A stretch of DNA of 64,000 nucleotides from Mycobacterium colombiense. GTDB lineage: Bacteria > Actinomycetota > Actinomycetes > Mycobacteriales > Mycobacteriaceae. Positions within the stretch are counted from its first letter, which is position 1, and every line of letters begins with the position of its first letter. The notes below the pieces were generated by a model. It did no database searches, was not told the DNA's origin, and saw only the letters and a program-made list of their open reading frames with translations. Positions 1-8,077 of the stretch are shown in pieces. The DNA is taken from assembly GCF_001953985.1 (NCBI RefSeq), contig NZ_MBEI01000056.1, positions 186,001-250,000 of the forward strand, given 5' to 3'. A program made the position numbers and the translations under genes.

Positions 1-848
1 ATCACGATGGTGCCGTAGTGGTCCGCGTTCACCGCATCGGCGGGCCGGTAGTCCTCGAGCAGTTGCTCGAGCCGGTTCGCGAAGGCCATCCACATCAGGG
101 TGCGCTCGTGGCCGAGCGAGCCGTTGGCGACCTGCCACCCGCCATTGAGCGGGCCGACCAGGTTGGCCGCGGGCACCCGCACGTCGTTGAAGAACACCTC
201 GTTGAAGTCCAGCTCATCGGAGTCATAGACCGAGGGGAAAGGGCGACGCACCACGCCGGGAGAGTCGGTCGGGATGAGCAGCGCGCTGATTCCCTTGTGC
301 CGTGGAGCGTTTGGGTCCGTGCGAACGAAGGTCAGGATGACGTCGGCGTCATGGGCGCCGGACGTCCATACCTTCTGCCCGTTGACCACGAACTCATCGC
401 CGACCGACTCCGCCTTCGTGCGCAGCCCGGCGAGGTCGGAGCCGGCTCCGGGTTCGCTCATTCCCAGCGACGCGGTCTTGTCGGCTCGCAGGATCGGAAC
501 GGCCCAACGCCGCTTCTGCTCCTCGGTGCCGAAGGACAGCAGCGACGCCGCGATGATGCCGACGCCTTGGGGATTGAAGCAGTGATAGATCCGGCGCCGT
601 GACAGCTCCTCCCGATGCACGAACTGCTGCAGGATGTTCGCGTTGCGACCGCCGAATTCCGGTGGGTTGCCCGGCAGTAGCCACCCGTGGTCGAACTGGA
701 GCCGCTGCCAGCGGCGCGACCATTCGGGAACGTGCGAGGTCGACGAAGGACGCTCCGCGGCTTGAGCCTGCGTCGGCAGGTGTTCGGTGAGGAAGCTGAC
801 GAACTCCGCGCGGAACGCCTCCACGTCGCTGTCAAAGGTGAGTTGCAC
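1..848 (-). CDS. Acyl-CoA dehydrogenase (FadE type), 3' end cut by the window
   Basis: FAD-dependent enzyme expected to oxidise an acyl-CoA to the 2-enoyl-CoA in the cytoplasm. The GTG start at 848 opens a protein beginning VQLTFDSDVEAFRAEF. 282 residues are visible: the helical N-terminal domain and the middle beta domain, with the flavin/substrate loop SLGMSEPGAGSDLAGL at about 127-142 and VNGQKVWTSGAHDADV after it. The C-terminal domain carrying the catalytic base lies beyond base 1, so activity cannot be judged. It follows the ferredoxin gene by 27 bases on the same strand, so the NuoF-like protein, ferredoxin and dehydrogenase are probably co-transcribed. It is a close paralogue of the enzyme at 17189-18364. 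The family call is secure; the substrate is unknown. Confidence 0.9.
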   Translation of the reverse strand, partial: MQLTFDSDVEAFRAEFVSFLTEHLPTQAQAAERPSSTSHVPEWSRRWQRLQFDHGWLLPGNPPEFGGRNANILQQFVHREELSRRRIYHCFNPQGVGIIAASLLSFGTEEQKRRWAVPILRADKTASLGMSEPGAGSDLAGLRTKAESVGDEFVVNGQKVWTSGAHDADVILTFVRTDPNAPRHKGISALLIPTDSPGVVRRPFPSVYDSDELDFNEVFFNDVRVPAANLVGPLNGGWQVANGSLGHERTLMWMAFANRLEQLLEDYRPADAVNADHYGTIV

Positions 849-875
849 GGCCTTACTTTTCCGGGCGAGGACCGC

Positions 876-1172
876 TCAGCGCGTGAATCCCCACTCTGCC
901 TCGTTTTCTTCGGTCTTGAGGTGCTCGGCCGGATCCTCGTTCTCGGCGAGTGGCGGCGCAGATGCGCGCGAGGTGCGCTGACCGATTTCGGTGATGGCAT
1001 GCACGGGGCAGTCGAGCAGCGCCCGCATGACCGCGTCGCGGTCCGGCTCGGCCACCGTGCCGTCCCCGATGAGGGATGCGTACCCCCAGTCGTCCAGCGA
1101 GAAGTACCCCGGAGCGTGCTTGGCGCAGATGCCGAAGCCGTCGCAAATGGTGCGGTCCAGACGGATTTTCAT
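876..1172 (-). CDS. Single-cluster [3Fe-4S]-type ferredoxin
   Basis: Small cytoplasmic electron carrier of 98 residues starting MKIRLDRTICDGFGIC. The cluster motif is C-x5-C (CDGFGIC, residues 10-16) followed much later by CP in DCPVHAI, the pattern of the mycobacterial ferredoxins that serve P450s and related oxidoreductases. The residue that is often His in the CxxHxxC version is Phe here. The C-terminal tail of about 30 residues is acidic and probably disordered. Its ATG overlaps the stop of the NuoF-like gene in an ATGA (1169-1172), so translation is probably coupled. Context suggests it exchanges electrons with the NuoF-like flavoprotein and/or the acyl-CoA dehydrogenase downstream, not with a P450, because no P450 lies nearby. 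Confidence 0.88.
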   Translation of the reverse strand: MKIRLDRTICDGFGICAKHAPGYFSLDDWGYASLIGDGTVAEPDRDAVMRALLDCPVHAITEIGQRTSRASAPPLAENEDPAEHLKTEENEAEWGFTR

Positions 1173-2473
1173 GCTTGCCTCACAGGTTCCGCCTCGTAGG
1201 GACGGTCCGCGCGGAACGCGCCCGATGTGCAGTTCGAACACGTGCCGTCCAGATGCGCGCCGACTTCGTCCGGGAACTGATCGAGCAGGCTGGCGGCAAT
1301 GTTGGTGGCGGCATCCAGCGTGGCGCACGCGCCGCGTCCACGCAGCAGCACCGACCACCGGCGCAACCGTTCGACATCCTCGGTCGTCGCGGCGCCGTCG
1401 CGCAGCGCCCCGGCGGCCGCGGCCATCGCCGCCGTTCCGTTGAAGCACGATCCACATTGCCCGGCGTTTTCGCGGTCGAAGTACGCGAGCACCGACGCCG
1501 CCACCGCAACGGGGCAGTCGTCGGTGATGACCGAAATCGCGCCGCAGCCCAAACCGCTGCCCACACGCCGCATCGTCTCGTGGTCCAGGGTGGTCTCCAA
1601 CACGGAGCGGTTGAGCAGACCGGCGAAGTAGCCGCCCATCAACGCACCGCGCACCTGGTCGGCTGAAACACCATGCAAAGTAAGCAATTCGGTGAACGCC
1701 AAGCCGTGGGGAAGTTCGTAGAGCACCGGCGGCTTACCGGCCCCGGTGATGGTGGCCAGGAAGGTGCCGGGCGACAACGTCGTGCCTTGTGACCGGTAAT
1801 CAGCCGAGCCGTGGCCCTGCAGGTAGGGCAGGTTCGCCAAAGTCTCGACATTGCTCACCAACGTGGGCCGGTCGGCGACTCCCGCTTCGAAGGGCCGCGG
1901 CGGTTTGTCGGTCGGCTTGGCCGGGCCGCCGTTGATCGCCCGAACCGCGGCGGTCTCCTCGCCGGCGACGTATCCCGGCTGGACGGTGAGCATGTCGATC
2001 GCGACACCGAGCGCGTCGGGATCCAGTTCGCCGAGCGCGGATTCGACGCTGTGCGCCGATTCCGGGTCGGACACGTAGATGTAGGCGCGGTCGGCGGCGA
2101 CGATCGTCGCGGCGAGCCGCAGCCCATCCAGGACCAGGTGAGGACGATTGCGCAGCAGCCAGCGGTCCTTGACCGAAGCCGGTTCTCCCTCTTCGCCATT
2201 CGCGACGACGACGGGAACGCCCAGCGAACGTCCGTTGTCGCGCACCGTCCGCAGCTTCACCGCAAGGGGAAAGGCCGCACCGCCGCGCCCGACCACACCA
2301 CTGGAATCGATTTCGCTCAGGAATTCGTCGGGGTTGGCAAGTGGGCGGTAGCCGCCGAGCTTTTGATAGGTCGCCAGATCTTCCCGGGCCTGGGCGGTGT
2401 GCTCACTCAGCAGCCGCGGCGTGCACCCGGGGAAGGCCGCGGTGGTGATGGTTGTGGACTCGGTGGTGTTCAA
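1169..2473 (-). CDS. NuoF-like (51 kDa subunit) FMN/NADH-binding flavoprotein with SLBB domain
   Basis: 434-residue homologue of the NADH-binding subunit of complex I, found outside any nuo operon. It has the FMN loop GRGGAAFP, the NuoF-type GEETAAVRAINGG segment, an SLBB-like region (PVLYELPHGLAFTELL) and a C-terminal Fe-S region. Cys are at about 340 and 343 (QCGSCFNG) and 383 (GACATLDA). The usual third ligand of CGxCxxC is Gly, but an extra CSNC lies at about 412-415. The likely start is the TTG at 2473. It overlaps the ferredoxin gene by four bases. Expected role: hydride/electron transfer between NAD(H), FMN and the neighbouring ferredoxin. The direction is unknown. No NuoE partner is visible. 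Confidence 0.85.
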   Translation of the reverse strand: MNTTESTTITTAAFPGCTPRLLSEHTAQAREDLATYQKLGGYRPLANPDEFLSEIDSSGVVGRGGAAFPLAVKLRTVRDNGRSLGVPVVVANGEEGEPASVKDRWLLRNRPHLVLDGLRLAATIVAADRAYIYVSDPESAHSVESALGELDPDALGVAIDMLTVQPGYVAGEETAAVRAINGGPAKPTDKPPRPFEAGVADRPTLVSNVETLANLPYLQGHGSADYRSQGTTLSPGTFLATITGAGKPPVLYELPHGLAFTELLTLHGVSADQVRGALMGGYFAGLLNRSVLETTLDHETMRRVGSGLGCGAISVITDDCPVAVAASVLAYFDRENAGQCGSCFNGTAAMAAAAGALRDGAATTEDVERLRRWSVLLRGRGACATLDAATNIAASLLDQFPDEVGAHLDGTCSNCTSGAFRADRPYEAEPVRQA

Positions 2474-2496
2474 AGCTGGCCTGCCATCGTCTTAGT

Positions 2497-2502
2497 TAGG
2501 CT
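2497..2502 (+). promoter_or_regulatory. Probable -10 hexamer TAGGCT for a leaderless transcript
   Basis: TAGGCT ends seven bases before the ATG at 2510, the spacing expected when the transcript begins at or next to the start codon. No Shine-Dalgarno is present before that ATG. The divergent NuoF-like gene starts only 36 bases away, so both promoters share this short interval. Inference from spacing and sequence only. Confidence 0.45.
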
Positions 2503-2509
2503 TGCGCAC

Positions 2510-2983
2510 ATGCGAACTGCGGTGGTGCGTGTCAACGTCGACCCGGACAGCGTGCTCACGCCCGCGCAACTACGTGACGGCATGGCGGCTCTCCTCGAAC
2601 TCGCGGCCACGGCCGGCGTGGACGTGGTCGAGAACGACCTCGTCTCCATGCCCGTAAGCCGCCGCGAAGTCGAACTGCTCATTGCGGCCGAAGACGGCGC
2701 CACGGCCAAAGACACGGCGATCGGATTGTGTGCCAGCGCGTTCGCCGGTGCTCCCGTTCCGGGTGTGATCACGTTTGTCAGCCGGGGCACCGACGACGAC
2801 GCGCACGGAGTGCTGTCCGCGTTCGGGTTGACCGGCGACATCGAGCGCACGCCCGGCGAAGACGGATTCGACATCGTCCAGGTGACGCTGCGGGAGTCCG
2901 ACCTCGAACGGATTCCGGAAAGCCGGGTACACACGGCGCTGGAGGCGTCGCTCAACTGTGAGGTCCACATTCGCACCGTGTAG
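2510..2983 (+). CDS. Conserved-looking hypothetical protein
   Basis: I do not recognise this 157-residue protein. It starts MRTAVVRVNVDPDSVL, is acidic, has no signal peptide or membrane segment, and looks like a compact soluble alpha/beta protein with two similar-sized halves. The ATG at 2510 is preferred because a TAGGCT box sits at leaderless distance and the frame upstream has mycobacterial codon bias only in the antisense NuoF-like gene. It is transcribed divergently from the NuoF-like/ferredoxin/dehydrogenase genes, so a role in the same pathway is possible but unproven. Confidence 0.7.
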   Translation: MRTAVVRVNVDPDSVLTPAQLRDGMAALLELAATAGVDVVENDLVSMPVSRREVELLIAAEDGATAKDTAIGLCASAFAGAPVPGVITFVSRGTDDDAHGVLSAFGLTGDIERTPGEDGFDIVQVTLRESDLERIPESRVHTALEASLNCEVHIRTV

Positions 2984-2988
2984 CGCCA

Positions 2989-3855
2989 TTACGAACCCAG
3001 AAATTCGAGGATCGCGGGTGCCGCCTGCACCCAGGTATCGAACATGTTGAAGTGCTGTACCCGGCCCGCGGCGCGGTCTTCGGACGCGCGCTCCCAGGCG
3101 TCCTCGGGCCACGGCGGATCGATGAGCTTCGATCCCTTGATCAGGCAGCTGACTTCCAGCGACGTCCGTTTCGGGTGGTCCATATCGTTCTCACCACCGC
3201 GAATGATCAACGTGGGGACCTTGATCCGGTCGAACATCTCGTCCTCGACGCCCGGAATCGTCTGCCCCGGCTTGGAGACGAACGCGTTGAGCCAGCGCAA
3301 CATCAGCTTGAGGAACTCGCCGGAGTCGAAGTCGAGGAACCGCTGCTTGTTGTTCGGGTTCTCCTCGATGCGTTCGCGCCATTCGGCCACCTTCACCACG
3401 CCGTCCATGCCGGTGCCGCGCACCGCCAGAATGCTGGGAATGATGTAGAAGGAGCCGAGCACGAAGGTGCCGTAGGTGCCGCCGACGATATTCCACACCA
3501 CGAGCTTGGTGACCATCTCGGGGTAGAGCATCGTGGTCAACATGGAATCCCTTGCCCCGCCGGAACCCCCGGCCAGAATGCAGCGCTCGAAGCCCAGGCC
3601 GGTCACCAGCTTGTGCAGTGTCTCGGCGCGCATGTGCGACTCGCTCTGTCCGTAGAACTGCACATCGGAGGCGCCACAGTTGGGCCGGTCCCACAGCAGC
3701 ACCCGATAGCCACCGGCGGCCAGGGCATCGGCCAGCGGACGTAGGCCGGGGATCTCCTTGCTGAACCGGCCGCCCGGGGTCAGGGCAATGAGATCGCCAG
3801 AGTCACCGAGGATTTCGTAGACGACATTTCCCCCGTTGATCTCGATAGAAGGCAC
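2989..3855 (-). CDS. Alpha/beta-fold hydrolase
   Basis: 288-residue soluble hydrolase. The nucleophile elbow is G-G-S-G-G (LAGGSGGARDS, Ser near residue 98), with an oxyanion-type LTPGG near residue 28, a late Asp region (RGGENDMDH) and a candidate catalytic His in VQHFNMF near 268. The start is GTG at 3855 with AGGAGA upstream. It is the last gene of a four-gene minus-strand run (amidohydrolase, amidohydrolase, Rieske protein, hydrolase). This arrangement resembles degradation modules in which a hydrolase cleaves a C-C or ester bond of a ring-cleavage product. The family call is firm; the substrate is not known. Confidence 0.88.
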   Translation of the reverse strand: MPSIEINGGNVVYEILGDSGDLIALTPGGRFSKEIPGLRPLADALAAGGYRVLLWDRPNCGASDVQFYGQSESHMRAETLHKLVTGLGFERCILAGGSGGARDSMLTTMLYPEMVTKLVVWNIVGGTYGTFVLGSFYIIPSILAVRGTGMDGVVKVAEWRERIEENPNNKQRFLDFDSGEFLKLMLRWLNAFVSKPGQTIPGVEDEMFDRIKVPTLIIRGGENDMDHPKRTSLEVSCLIKGSKLIDPPWPEDAWERASEDRAAGRVQHFNMFDTWVQAAPAILEFLGS

Positions 3856-3870
3856 CCGATTCTCCTGTAG

Positions 3871-4269
3871 CTAGGCCTGAACCAAAATGTCATTGCCGAC
3901 GACGCGCACCGGATAGGTACGGATACTCCATTCGGGCTTGACCGCGGTGGTGCCCGTCGCCAGTTCGAAACCCCATTGGTGCCAGGGGCAGTAGATGTAT
4001 TCCAGGTCGCGCACCATGACGGTGTCACCCGGCGCGGTCTCGTCGACGATCGTGCGTCCCCTGGCTCGTCCCGAGCACAGCGGTCCGCCTTGGTGGGGGC
4101 AGTAGTTCGCGATGGCGTAGAAGGTGCCGTTGACGTTGTAGACGCCGACGCCGTGCCGCCCGATCGGGACCAGTTTGTGTGTGCCCGGCGGGATTTCGTC
4201 TACGGTTGCGACTACATGCTCGCGGCCCTGGGCGAGACGTGGCTCGGGCCGTTTGGTTTCCTCCGCCAA
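3871..4269 (-). CDS. Rieske [2Fe-2S] ferredoxin-like protein
   Basis: 132-residue soluble protein with the two Rieske ligand pairs: C-P-H in NYCPHQGGPLC and C-P-W-H in YCPWHQWGFEL, separated by a longer loop than in classic Rieske ferredoxins. No oxygenase catalytic domain is attached. It could be a free electron carrier or the ferredoxin of a ring-hydroxylating system whose oxygenase lies elsewhere. The TTG start at 4269 comes one base after the stop of the upstream amidohydrolase. A GGAGGA lies just inside the frame, but no start codon follows it at useful distance, so TTG is kept. It probably belongs to the four-gene operon 2989-6546. Confidence 0.88.
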   Translation of the reverse strand: MAEETKRPEPRLAQGREHVVATVDEIPPGTHKLVPIGRHGVGVYNVNGTFYAIANYCPHQGGPLCSGRARGRTIVDETAPGDTVMVRDLEYIYCPWHQWGFELATGTTAVKPEWSIRTYPVRVVGNDILVQA

Positions 4270-4270
4270 C

Positions 4271-5416
4271 TCAGAGCACCCGGGTCTGACCCTCGAGGAC
4301 CGGAACGGTCTCGGGCAGGTGATAGGTAGCGATGCCGTTCTTGTACATGACCGCGTCGCGGGCGTGCTTGGGCAGGTGCTTGACCAACCAGCGCGGGTCG
4401 TCGAACGTCCAGTGCGGGTAGTCCGAGGAGAAGAGCAGGATCTTCTCGCACTCCATCCATTCCAGCGCGCGGGTCAGTTCGGTCTTGTCCTCCGGGTAGT
4501 CCAGAGGCTGGGTGGTGAACTTGATGTGGTCCTTGACGTACTCGCTCGGCTTGCGCTTGATGTCGAGCCACGACTTGCGTGCGTCGTAGATCGCGTCCAT
4601 GCGCCACATCAAGGGCAGGATCCAGCTGAATGCGTGCTCGACGAACACGATCCGCAGCGTCGGGAACCGGTCGAAAACGCCGTCGAAGATCAGGCTCATC
4701 ACCTGGTTCGCGGCCAGCAGCGAGTAGGTCACCATGAAGTCGTGGTTGTAGCTGGGGTAGCCCACCGGCGGCATCGGCAGCTCGTCGAAATGGCTGCGCG
4801 ACAGGTGGCAGCTCACGGTGATGTCGTGCTTGGCGGCGGCGGCCCAGATGGGGTCGTACTTCGGGTGGCCCCAGGACGGCCGCGGCTCTGCCTTGATCAG
4901 GATCTGCGCCATGAAGGGGTGTCCGGCCCAGCGCTCGATCTCGCGGACCGACTCTTCCGGCTCCTCGATGGCGAGGCAGATCGACCCGCGCCACCGTTCG
5001 TGCCAGTTGTTGTGGCTGTCCAGCCAGTGATTGGCCTGCCAGTCGTTCAGCGCGGCCGACATCGCATGCTGCGCTTCGGGAATGCGCGCCGGGTAGGCCG
5101 CGGGCTCCAGGATTGCGATGTCGGAGCCGGCCTCCATGATCAGCTGACGGAACGCCAACTCCGGGTCGCTGCAGGGGAACTCGCCATTGGCGGGGAAGGA
5201 GTCCACCCGCATGGCGTAGGAGTGCGAGTAGTCCGGGGCGTCATAGTAGATCTGCTCGCCGACGGAGCGAGTGAGGAAGTACTTGCTGCGCCACGGCTCG
5301 GGGATGTACGGGAGCAGCTCTCCGCGCTTGGGCGCCGGGTGGACATCCGAGTCGACGCAGCGGACGGCTATGCGCTCGGTAGCGGGAACCCGCTCCTGCG
5401 AATGGGTCAACGTCAT
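4271..5416 (-). CDS. Amidohydrolase family 2 (COG2159/ACMSD-like) enzyme
   Basis: 381-residue TIM-barrel metal hydrolase or decarboxylase. The first metal motif is VDSDVH near residue 21, barrel histidines occur in SCHLSRSHFDEL and FVEHAF, and the late Asp is in LFSSDYPHW. Relatives act on acyl, aromatic or carboxylate substrates by hydrolysis or non-oxidative decarboxylation. The ATG at 5416 is chosen because GGAGAG lies six bases before it and similarity to relatives begins there. It sits one base from the Rieske gene and 29 bases after the second amidohydrolase, in one operon. Two unlike copies side by side suggest either sequential steps or a heteromer. Confidence 0.88.
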   Translation of the reverse strand: MTLTHSQERVPATERIAVRCVDSDVHPAPKRGELLPYIPEPWRSKYFLTRSVGEQIYYDAPDYSHSYAMRVDSFPANGEFPCSDPELAFRQLIMEAGSDIAILEPAAYPARIPEAQHAMSAALNDWQANHWLDSHNNWHERWRGSICLAIEEPEESVREIERWAGHPFMAQILIKAEPRPSWGHPKYDPIWAAAAKHDITVSCHLSRSHFDELPMPPVGYPSYNHDFMVTYSLLAANQVMSLIFDGVFDRFPTLRIVFVEHAFSWILPLMWRMDAIYDARKSWLDIKRKPSEYVKDHIKFTTQPLDYPEDKTELTRALEWMECEKILLFSSDYPHWTFDDPRWLVKHLPKHARDAVMYKNGIATYHLPETVPVLEGQTRVL

Positions 5417-5445
5417 CTGGCTCTCCTCAGTCTTTCGCGATACTT

Positions 5446-6546
5446 CTACTCTGCGCCGACCCCGGCGGGAATGTCTATGCCGTAGAGCTGCGCCGCGTTG
5501 CGCCAGCACAACTTCTCGCGCTGCTCGGCGGACAACGCGCGGGGCAACTTCGTGACATCACCGCACTGCCAGTGTGGATAGCTCGAGCCGAACATCACCA
5601 TGTCGTCCTTACCGGTGAAGCCGAACCATTCGCCGGCAAACTCGACGTCGCCCGGGCCGTCGAGACTGCCCTGAACGAAGTACACGTGACCGGGCAGGTA
5701 GTCACTGGGCATCCGCGGGGCCCATGGGGTCTGCTCCAGGTGCGGGCGGCCGAAAGTGTCCATCCGCCAGATGAACGGCGTGATGAAGTCGGCGGCGCCG
5801 TCGCCCCACACGAACTTGAGGCCGTCGAACCGCTCGAATACCCCTTCGGCGATCATGTTCATCTGGTGGTACAGGTAGTTCAGCGCCATGAAACTGACGT
5901 ACTGCTCGTAGGTACGGGTGTTCCCGGACGGCGTCGGCGGAAACGCGATGCCCGAGCCGACTTCGATGTGCGCGGCGACGGGCAGCCCGGCGTCGACGGC
6001 GGCCTCCCAGATGGGCCAGAACTGCGGTTTTCCGTAGAGCTCGCGGGATTGCAGCGGGACGCCGATCTGGACCACCCGCGGGTGCGCACGCCACCTTTCG
6101 ATCTCGCGCAGCGCGCCGGGGATGTCGTCGGGGTTGACCCGGATGGTGCCGCGGAACCGCTCGCCGAACTCGCTGGACTCCAGCCAGTTCGACACCATCA
6201 TCTCGTTGTGCGCGGCGTGCAGTGCGCTGCCCAGGTGCCGGTCCGGCATGATTCCGCGCGCCATCGGGTGCAGCACCGCAACATCGACACCGCGCTTCGA
6301 AAACAGTTCATTGGCAACGAAATCCGGATCCGATCCGGGGTACTGGCGGTCCGGCCCCTCGGTGTTGGGCGCGTACTCACCGCCGGGGGCGCCGTACCAG
6401 TCCATCTCGTAGTCGGGGAATCCGCGGCTCTTGAAGGGCTCCCGCAGGGTCTTCCGGAGCGCTTTGTTGGACGGGAAGAAGATGTGCACGCTCGCGTCGA
6501 TCAACGGTGTGCTGGTTCCGTCAGCGTGTTTGATCACGAGAGCCAC
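5446..6546 (-). CDS. Amidohydrolase family 2 enzyme with altered first metal motif
   Basis: 366-residue paralogue of the neighbouring amidohydrolase, start GTG at 6546. The barrel is recognisable: AAHIEVGSG, KFVWGDGAADF, and MFGSSYPHWQCGD at the end. Two usual metal-site acids are replaced. The first motif reads IDASVH where the neighbour has VDSDVH, and the late motif reads SSYPHW where the neighbour has SDYPHW. The protein may therefore bind metal differently, or act as a non-catalytic partner of the 4271-5416 product. It is the first gene of the operon and is preceded by an AT-richer intergenic region with a palindromic operator candidate. Confidence 0.85.
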   Translation of the reverse strand: MALVIKHADGTSTPLIDASVHIFFPSNKALRKTLREPFKSRGFPDYEMDWYGAPGGEYAPNTEGPDRQYPGSDPDFVANELFSKRGVDVAVLHPMARGIMPDRHLGSALHAAHNEMMVSNWLESSEFGERFRGTIRVNPDDIPGALREIERWRAHPRVVQIGVPLQSRELYGKPQFWPIWEAAVDAGLPVAAHIEVGSGIAFPPTPSGNTRTYEQYVSFMALNYLYHQMNMIAEGVFERFDGLKFVWGDGAADFITPFIWRMDTFGRPHLEQTPWAPRMPSDYLPGHVYFVQGSLDGPGDVEFAGEWFGFTGKDDMVMFGSSYPHWQCGDVTKLPRALSAEQREKLCWRNAAQLYGIDIPAGVGAE

Positions 6547-6782
6547 CCTTCGGCTCGGCGGCTAAAGCCGGCCGTGCGAGGTCATATGATAGCCAATCTA
6601 ACATTTTCTTCGGCGGTCCATCAATGGGTTTCCGGTAAGCATTTCGTTTAATCATCAGCGCTGGTAGCAGGCGTTTTACGATCCTTTGGGCAAGTCAGGT
6701 TCTACTTTCCGGATAATACCATTCTCCGGGTAGCGGCCGGATGCGATCCGGGGTTGTCAGCGCGACGGCCGGCCGGCGACCG
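6547..6782. promoter_or_regulatory. Intergenic region upstream of the amidohydrolase operon, with operator candidate
   Basis: This 236-base interval is less G+C-rich than its surroundings and holds no gene I can support. On the minus strand AATGTTAGATTGGC (near 6590-6605) could supply a -10 region for the operon starting at 6546. At 6712-6726 lies GATAATACCATTCTC, matching the symmetric pattern GAGAAT-N3-ATTCTC at 11 of 12 fixed positions. The same pattern occurs before other acyl-CoA genes in this window, so a shared repressor is inferred. Confidence 0.5.
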
Positions 6783-7676
6783 CTAGCCCGAAGACCCGCC
6801 CACCTTGACGCCGGCGGCCCGCTCGAACGGTTTGATCACCGTCGTGAAATCGGAGTCGGGCCCTTCGGCGCGGGCGAGCTCCTCCCACAGTCGGCCGACA
6901 GTCTCGGCCACCTCGGCGGGCACCCCGAGCGCTCTGGCTTCGTCGAGATAAAGGCGCACATCTTTGAGCATCAGGCCGGTGGCAAAGCCATAGTCGAAGG
7001 TGCGCGGCAGGATCGCGCGGGGGAACTTGTCGCGGCTCGCGCTCGTCGCACCCGATCCCGCATTGAGCACCTCGATCATCACGCCGGGATCCAGGCCGGC
7101 TTTGACGCCCATCACGACGACTTCCGCGGTCGCGGTCAAGACGTTTGCCGCCAGAATGTTGTTCGCCAGCTTCATCGTCTGCGCCGAGCCGGGCTTGTCG
7201 CCGACATACACCGGACGGCCCAGTGCTTCGAGCGCGGTTCGGACGGCGTCGAATTCGTGGCGCGGGCCGGACACCATCAGCGCGAGGGTCCCCTTCTCGG
7301 CCCCGCCGACACCGCCGCTGACCGGGCTGTCCATCGCCACGATGTGGCGCTGGGCCAGCAGGCCGTGGATCTGCACCGCCATCTGGCTGCCGACAGTGGA
7401 CAAGTCGACATAGCGCTTCACCCGTGCGCCTTCGATCACTCCAGCCGGGCCGGTGGCCACCGCGAGTGACGCGCCCGGTGTGGGCAGGCTGGCCAGCACC
7501 GTGTCGGCGTGATCGGCGACCTCTTTGGGTGATGACGCCGGGCGTGCCCCCAGGGCGACGACGCGCTCGAGGGCCTCGCCGCGCGTGTCGAAGGCGACCA
7601 CGTCATGTTGTTCTTCGATGAGGCGACATGCCATGGGAAAGCCCATGTTTCCCAGCCCGATGAACCCGACGTCCAC
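6783..7676 (-). CDS. NAD(P)-dependent 3-hydroxyisobutyrate dehydrogenase-family oxidoreductase
   Basis: 297-residue beta-hydroxyacid dehydrogenase. The Rossmann motif GFIGLGNMGFPM is at 4-15, the substrate motif DSPVSGGVGGA is near 116-126, and the catalytic Lys is in AQTMKLANN near 169. The length is typical of the family. It is the third gene of a minus-strand run with an aldehyde dehydrogenase and a carboxymuconolactone-decarboxylase-like protein, starting 9 bases after the latter. Together they suggest oxidation of a hydroxyacid or semialdehyde, but the family also includes glyoxylate and tartronate-semialdehyde reductases. The GTG start at 7676 fits the Rossmann fold exactly. Confidence 0.9.
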   Translation of the reverse strand: MDVGFIGLGNMGFPMACRLIEEQHDVVAFDTRGEALERVVALGARPASSPKEVADHADTVLASLPTPGASLAVATGPAGVIEGARVKRYVDLSTVGSQMAVQIHGLLAQRHIVAMDSPVSGGVGGAEKGTLALMVSGPRHEFDAVRTALEALGRPVYVGDKPGSAQTMKLANNILAANVLTATAEVVVMGVKAGLDPGVMIEVLNAGSGATSASRDKFPRAILPRTFDYGFATGLMLKDVRLYLDEARALGVPAEVAETVGRLWEELARAEGPDSDFTTVIKPFERAAGVKVGGSSG

Positions 7677-7685
7677 GTTGCGCCC

Positions 7686-8066
7686 CTAGCCCCGGTCCAG
7701 TTCGGCGAACGCCGCATTCGCGATGCGAAAGCTGTCGACGGCGGCCGGCACGCCGGCGTAGATGGCCACCTGCAGGAAGACCTCGCGGATTTCCTCACGG
7801 GTGACACCGTTGGTCAGTGCCGCCTTGATGTGGGTACGTAATTCGTTGGGCCGGTTGAGCACCGAGATCATCGCCAGGTTGAGCATGCTGCGGGTCTTGC
7901 GCGGGAGTTCCTCGCGACCCCAGACGGCACCCCAGCAATATTCGGTGACGAGGTCTTGCAGGGGCCCGGTGAAGTCATCCGCGTTGGCCAACGCGCGGTT
8001 GACATACTCTTCGCCCAGCACCTCGGAGCGGATTCGGAGCCCCCGCTGGTAGGTTTCGCGATCCAA
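7686..8066 (-). CDS. Carboxymuconolactone decarboxylase (PcaC/AhpD)-family protein
   Basis: 126-residue all-helical protein, LDRETYQRG onward, with PcaC-like features (YCWGAVWGREELP, LNLAMISVLNRPNELRTH). It lacks the CxxC of AhpD peroxiredoxin partners, so a decarboxylase-like or unknown lyase role is more likely than redox. The TTG at 8066 is chosen because AAGGAGG lies five bases before it. A TTG at 8081 is also in frame and overlaps the aldehyde dehydrogenase stop, which would add five residues. It lies between the aldehyde dehydrogenase and the hydroxyacid dehydrogenase, so the three are probably one operon. Confidence 0.85.
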   Translation of the reverse strand: MDRETYQRGLRIRSEVLGEEYVNRALANADDFTGPLQDLVTEYCWGAVWGREELPRKTRSMLNLAMISVLNRPNELRTHIKAALTNGVTREEIREVFLQVAIYAGVPAAVDSFRIANAAFAELDRG

Positions 8067-8077
8067 TGTTTCCTCCT

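Noticed and set aside
3855..3866. GATTCTCCTG before the alpha/beta hydrolase as an operator half-site.
   Set aside because: On the minus strand it reads CAGGAGAATC and is simply the ribosome-binding site of the gene starting at 3855.
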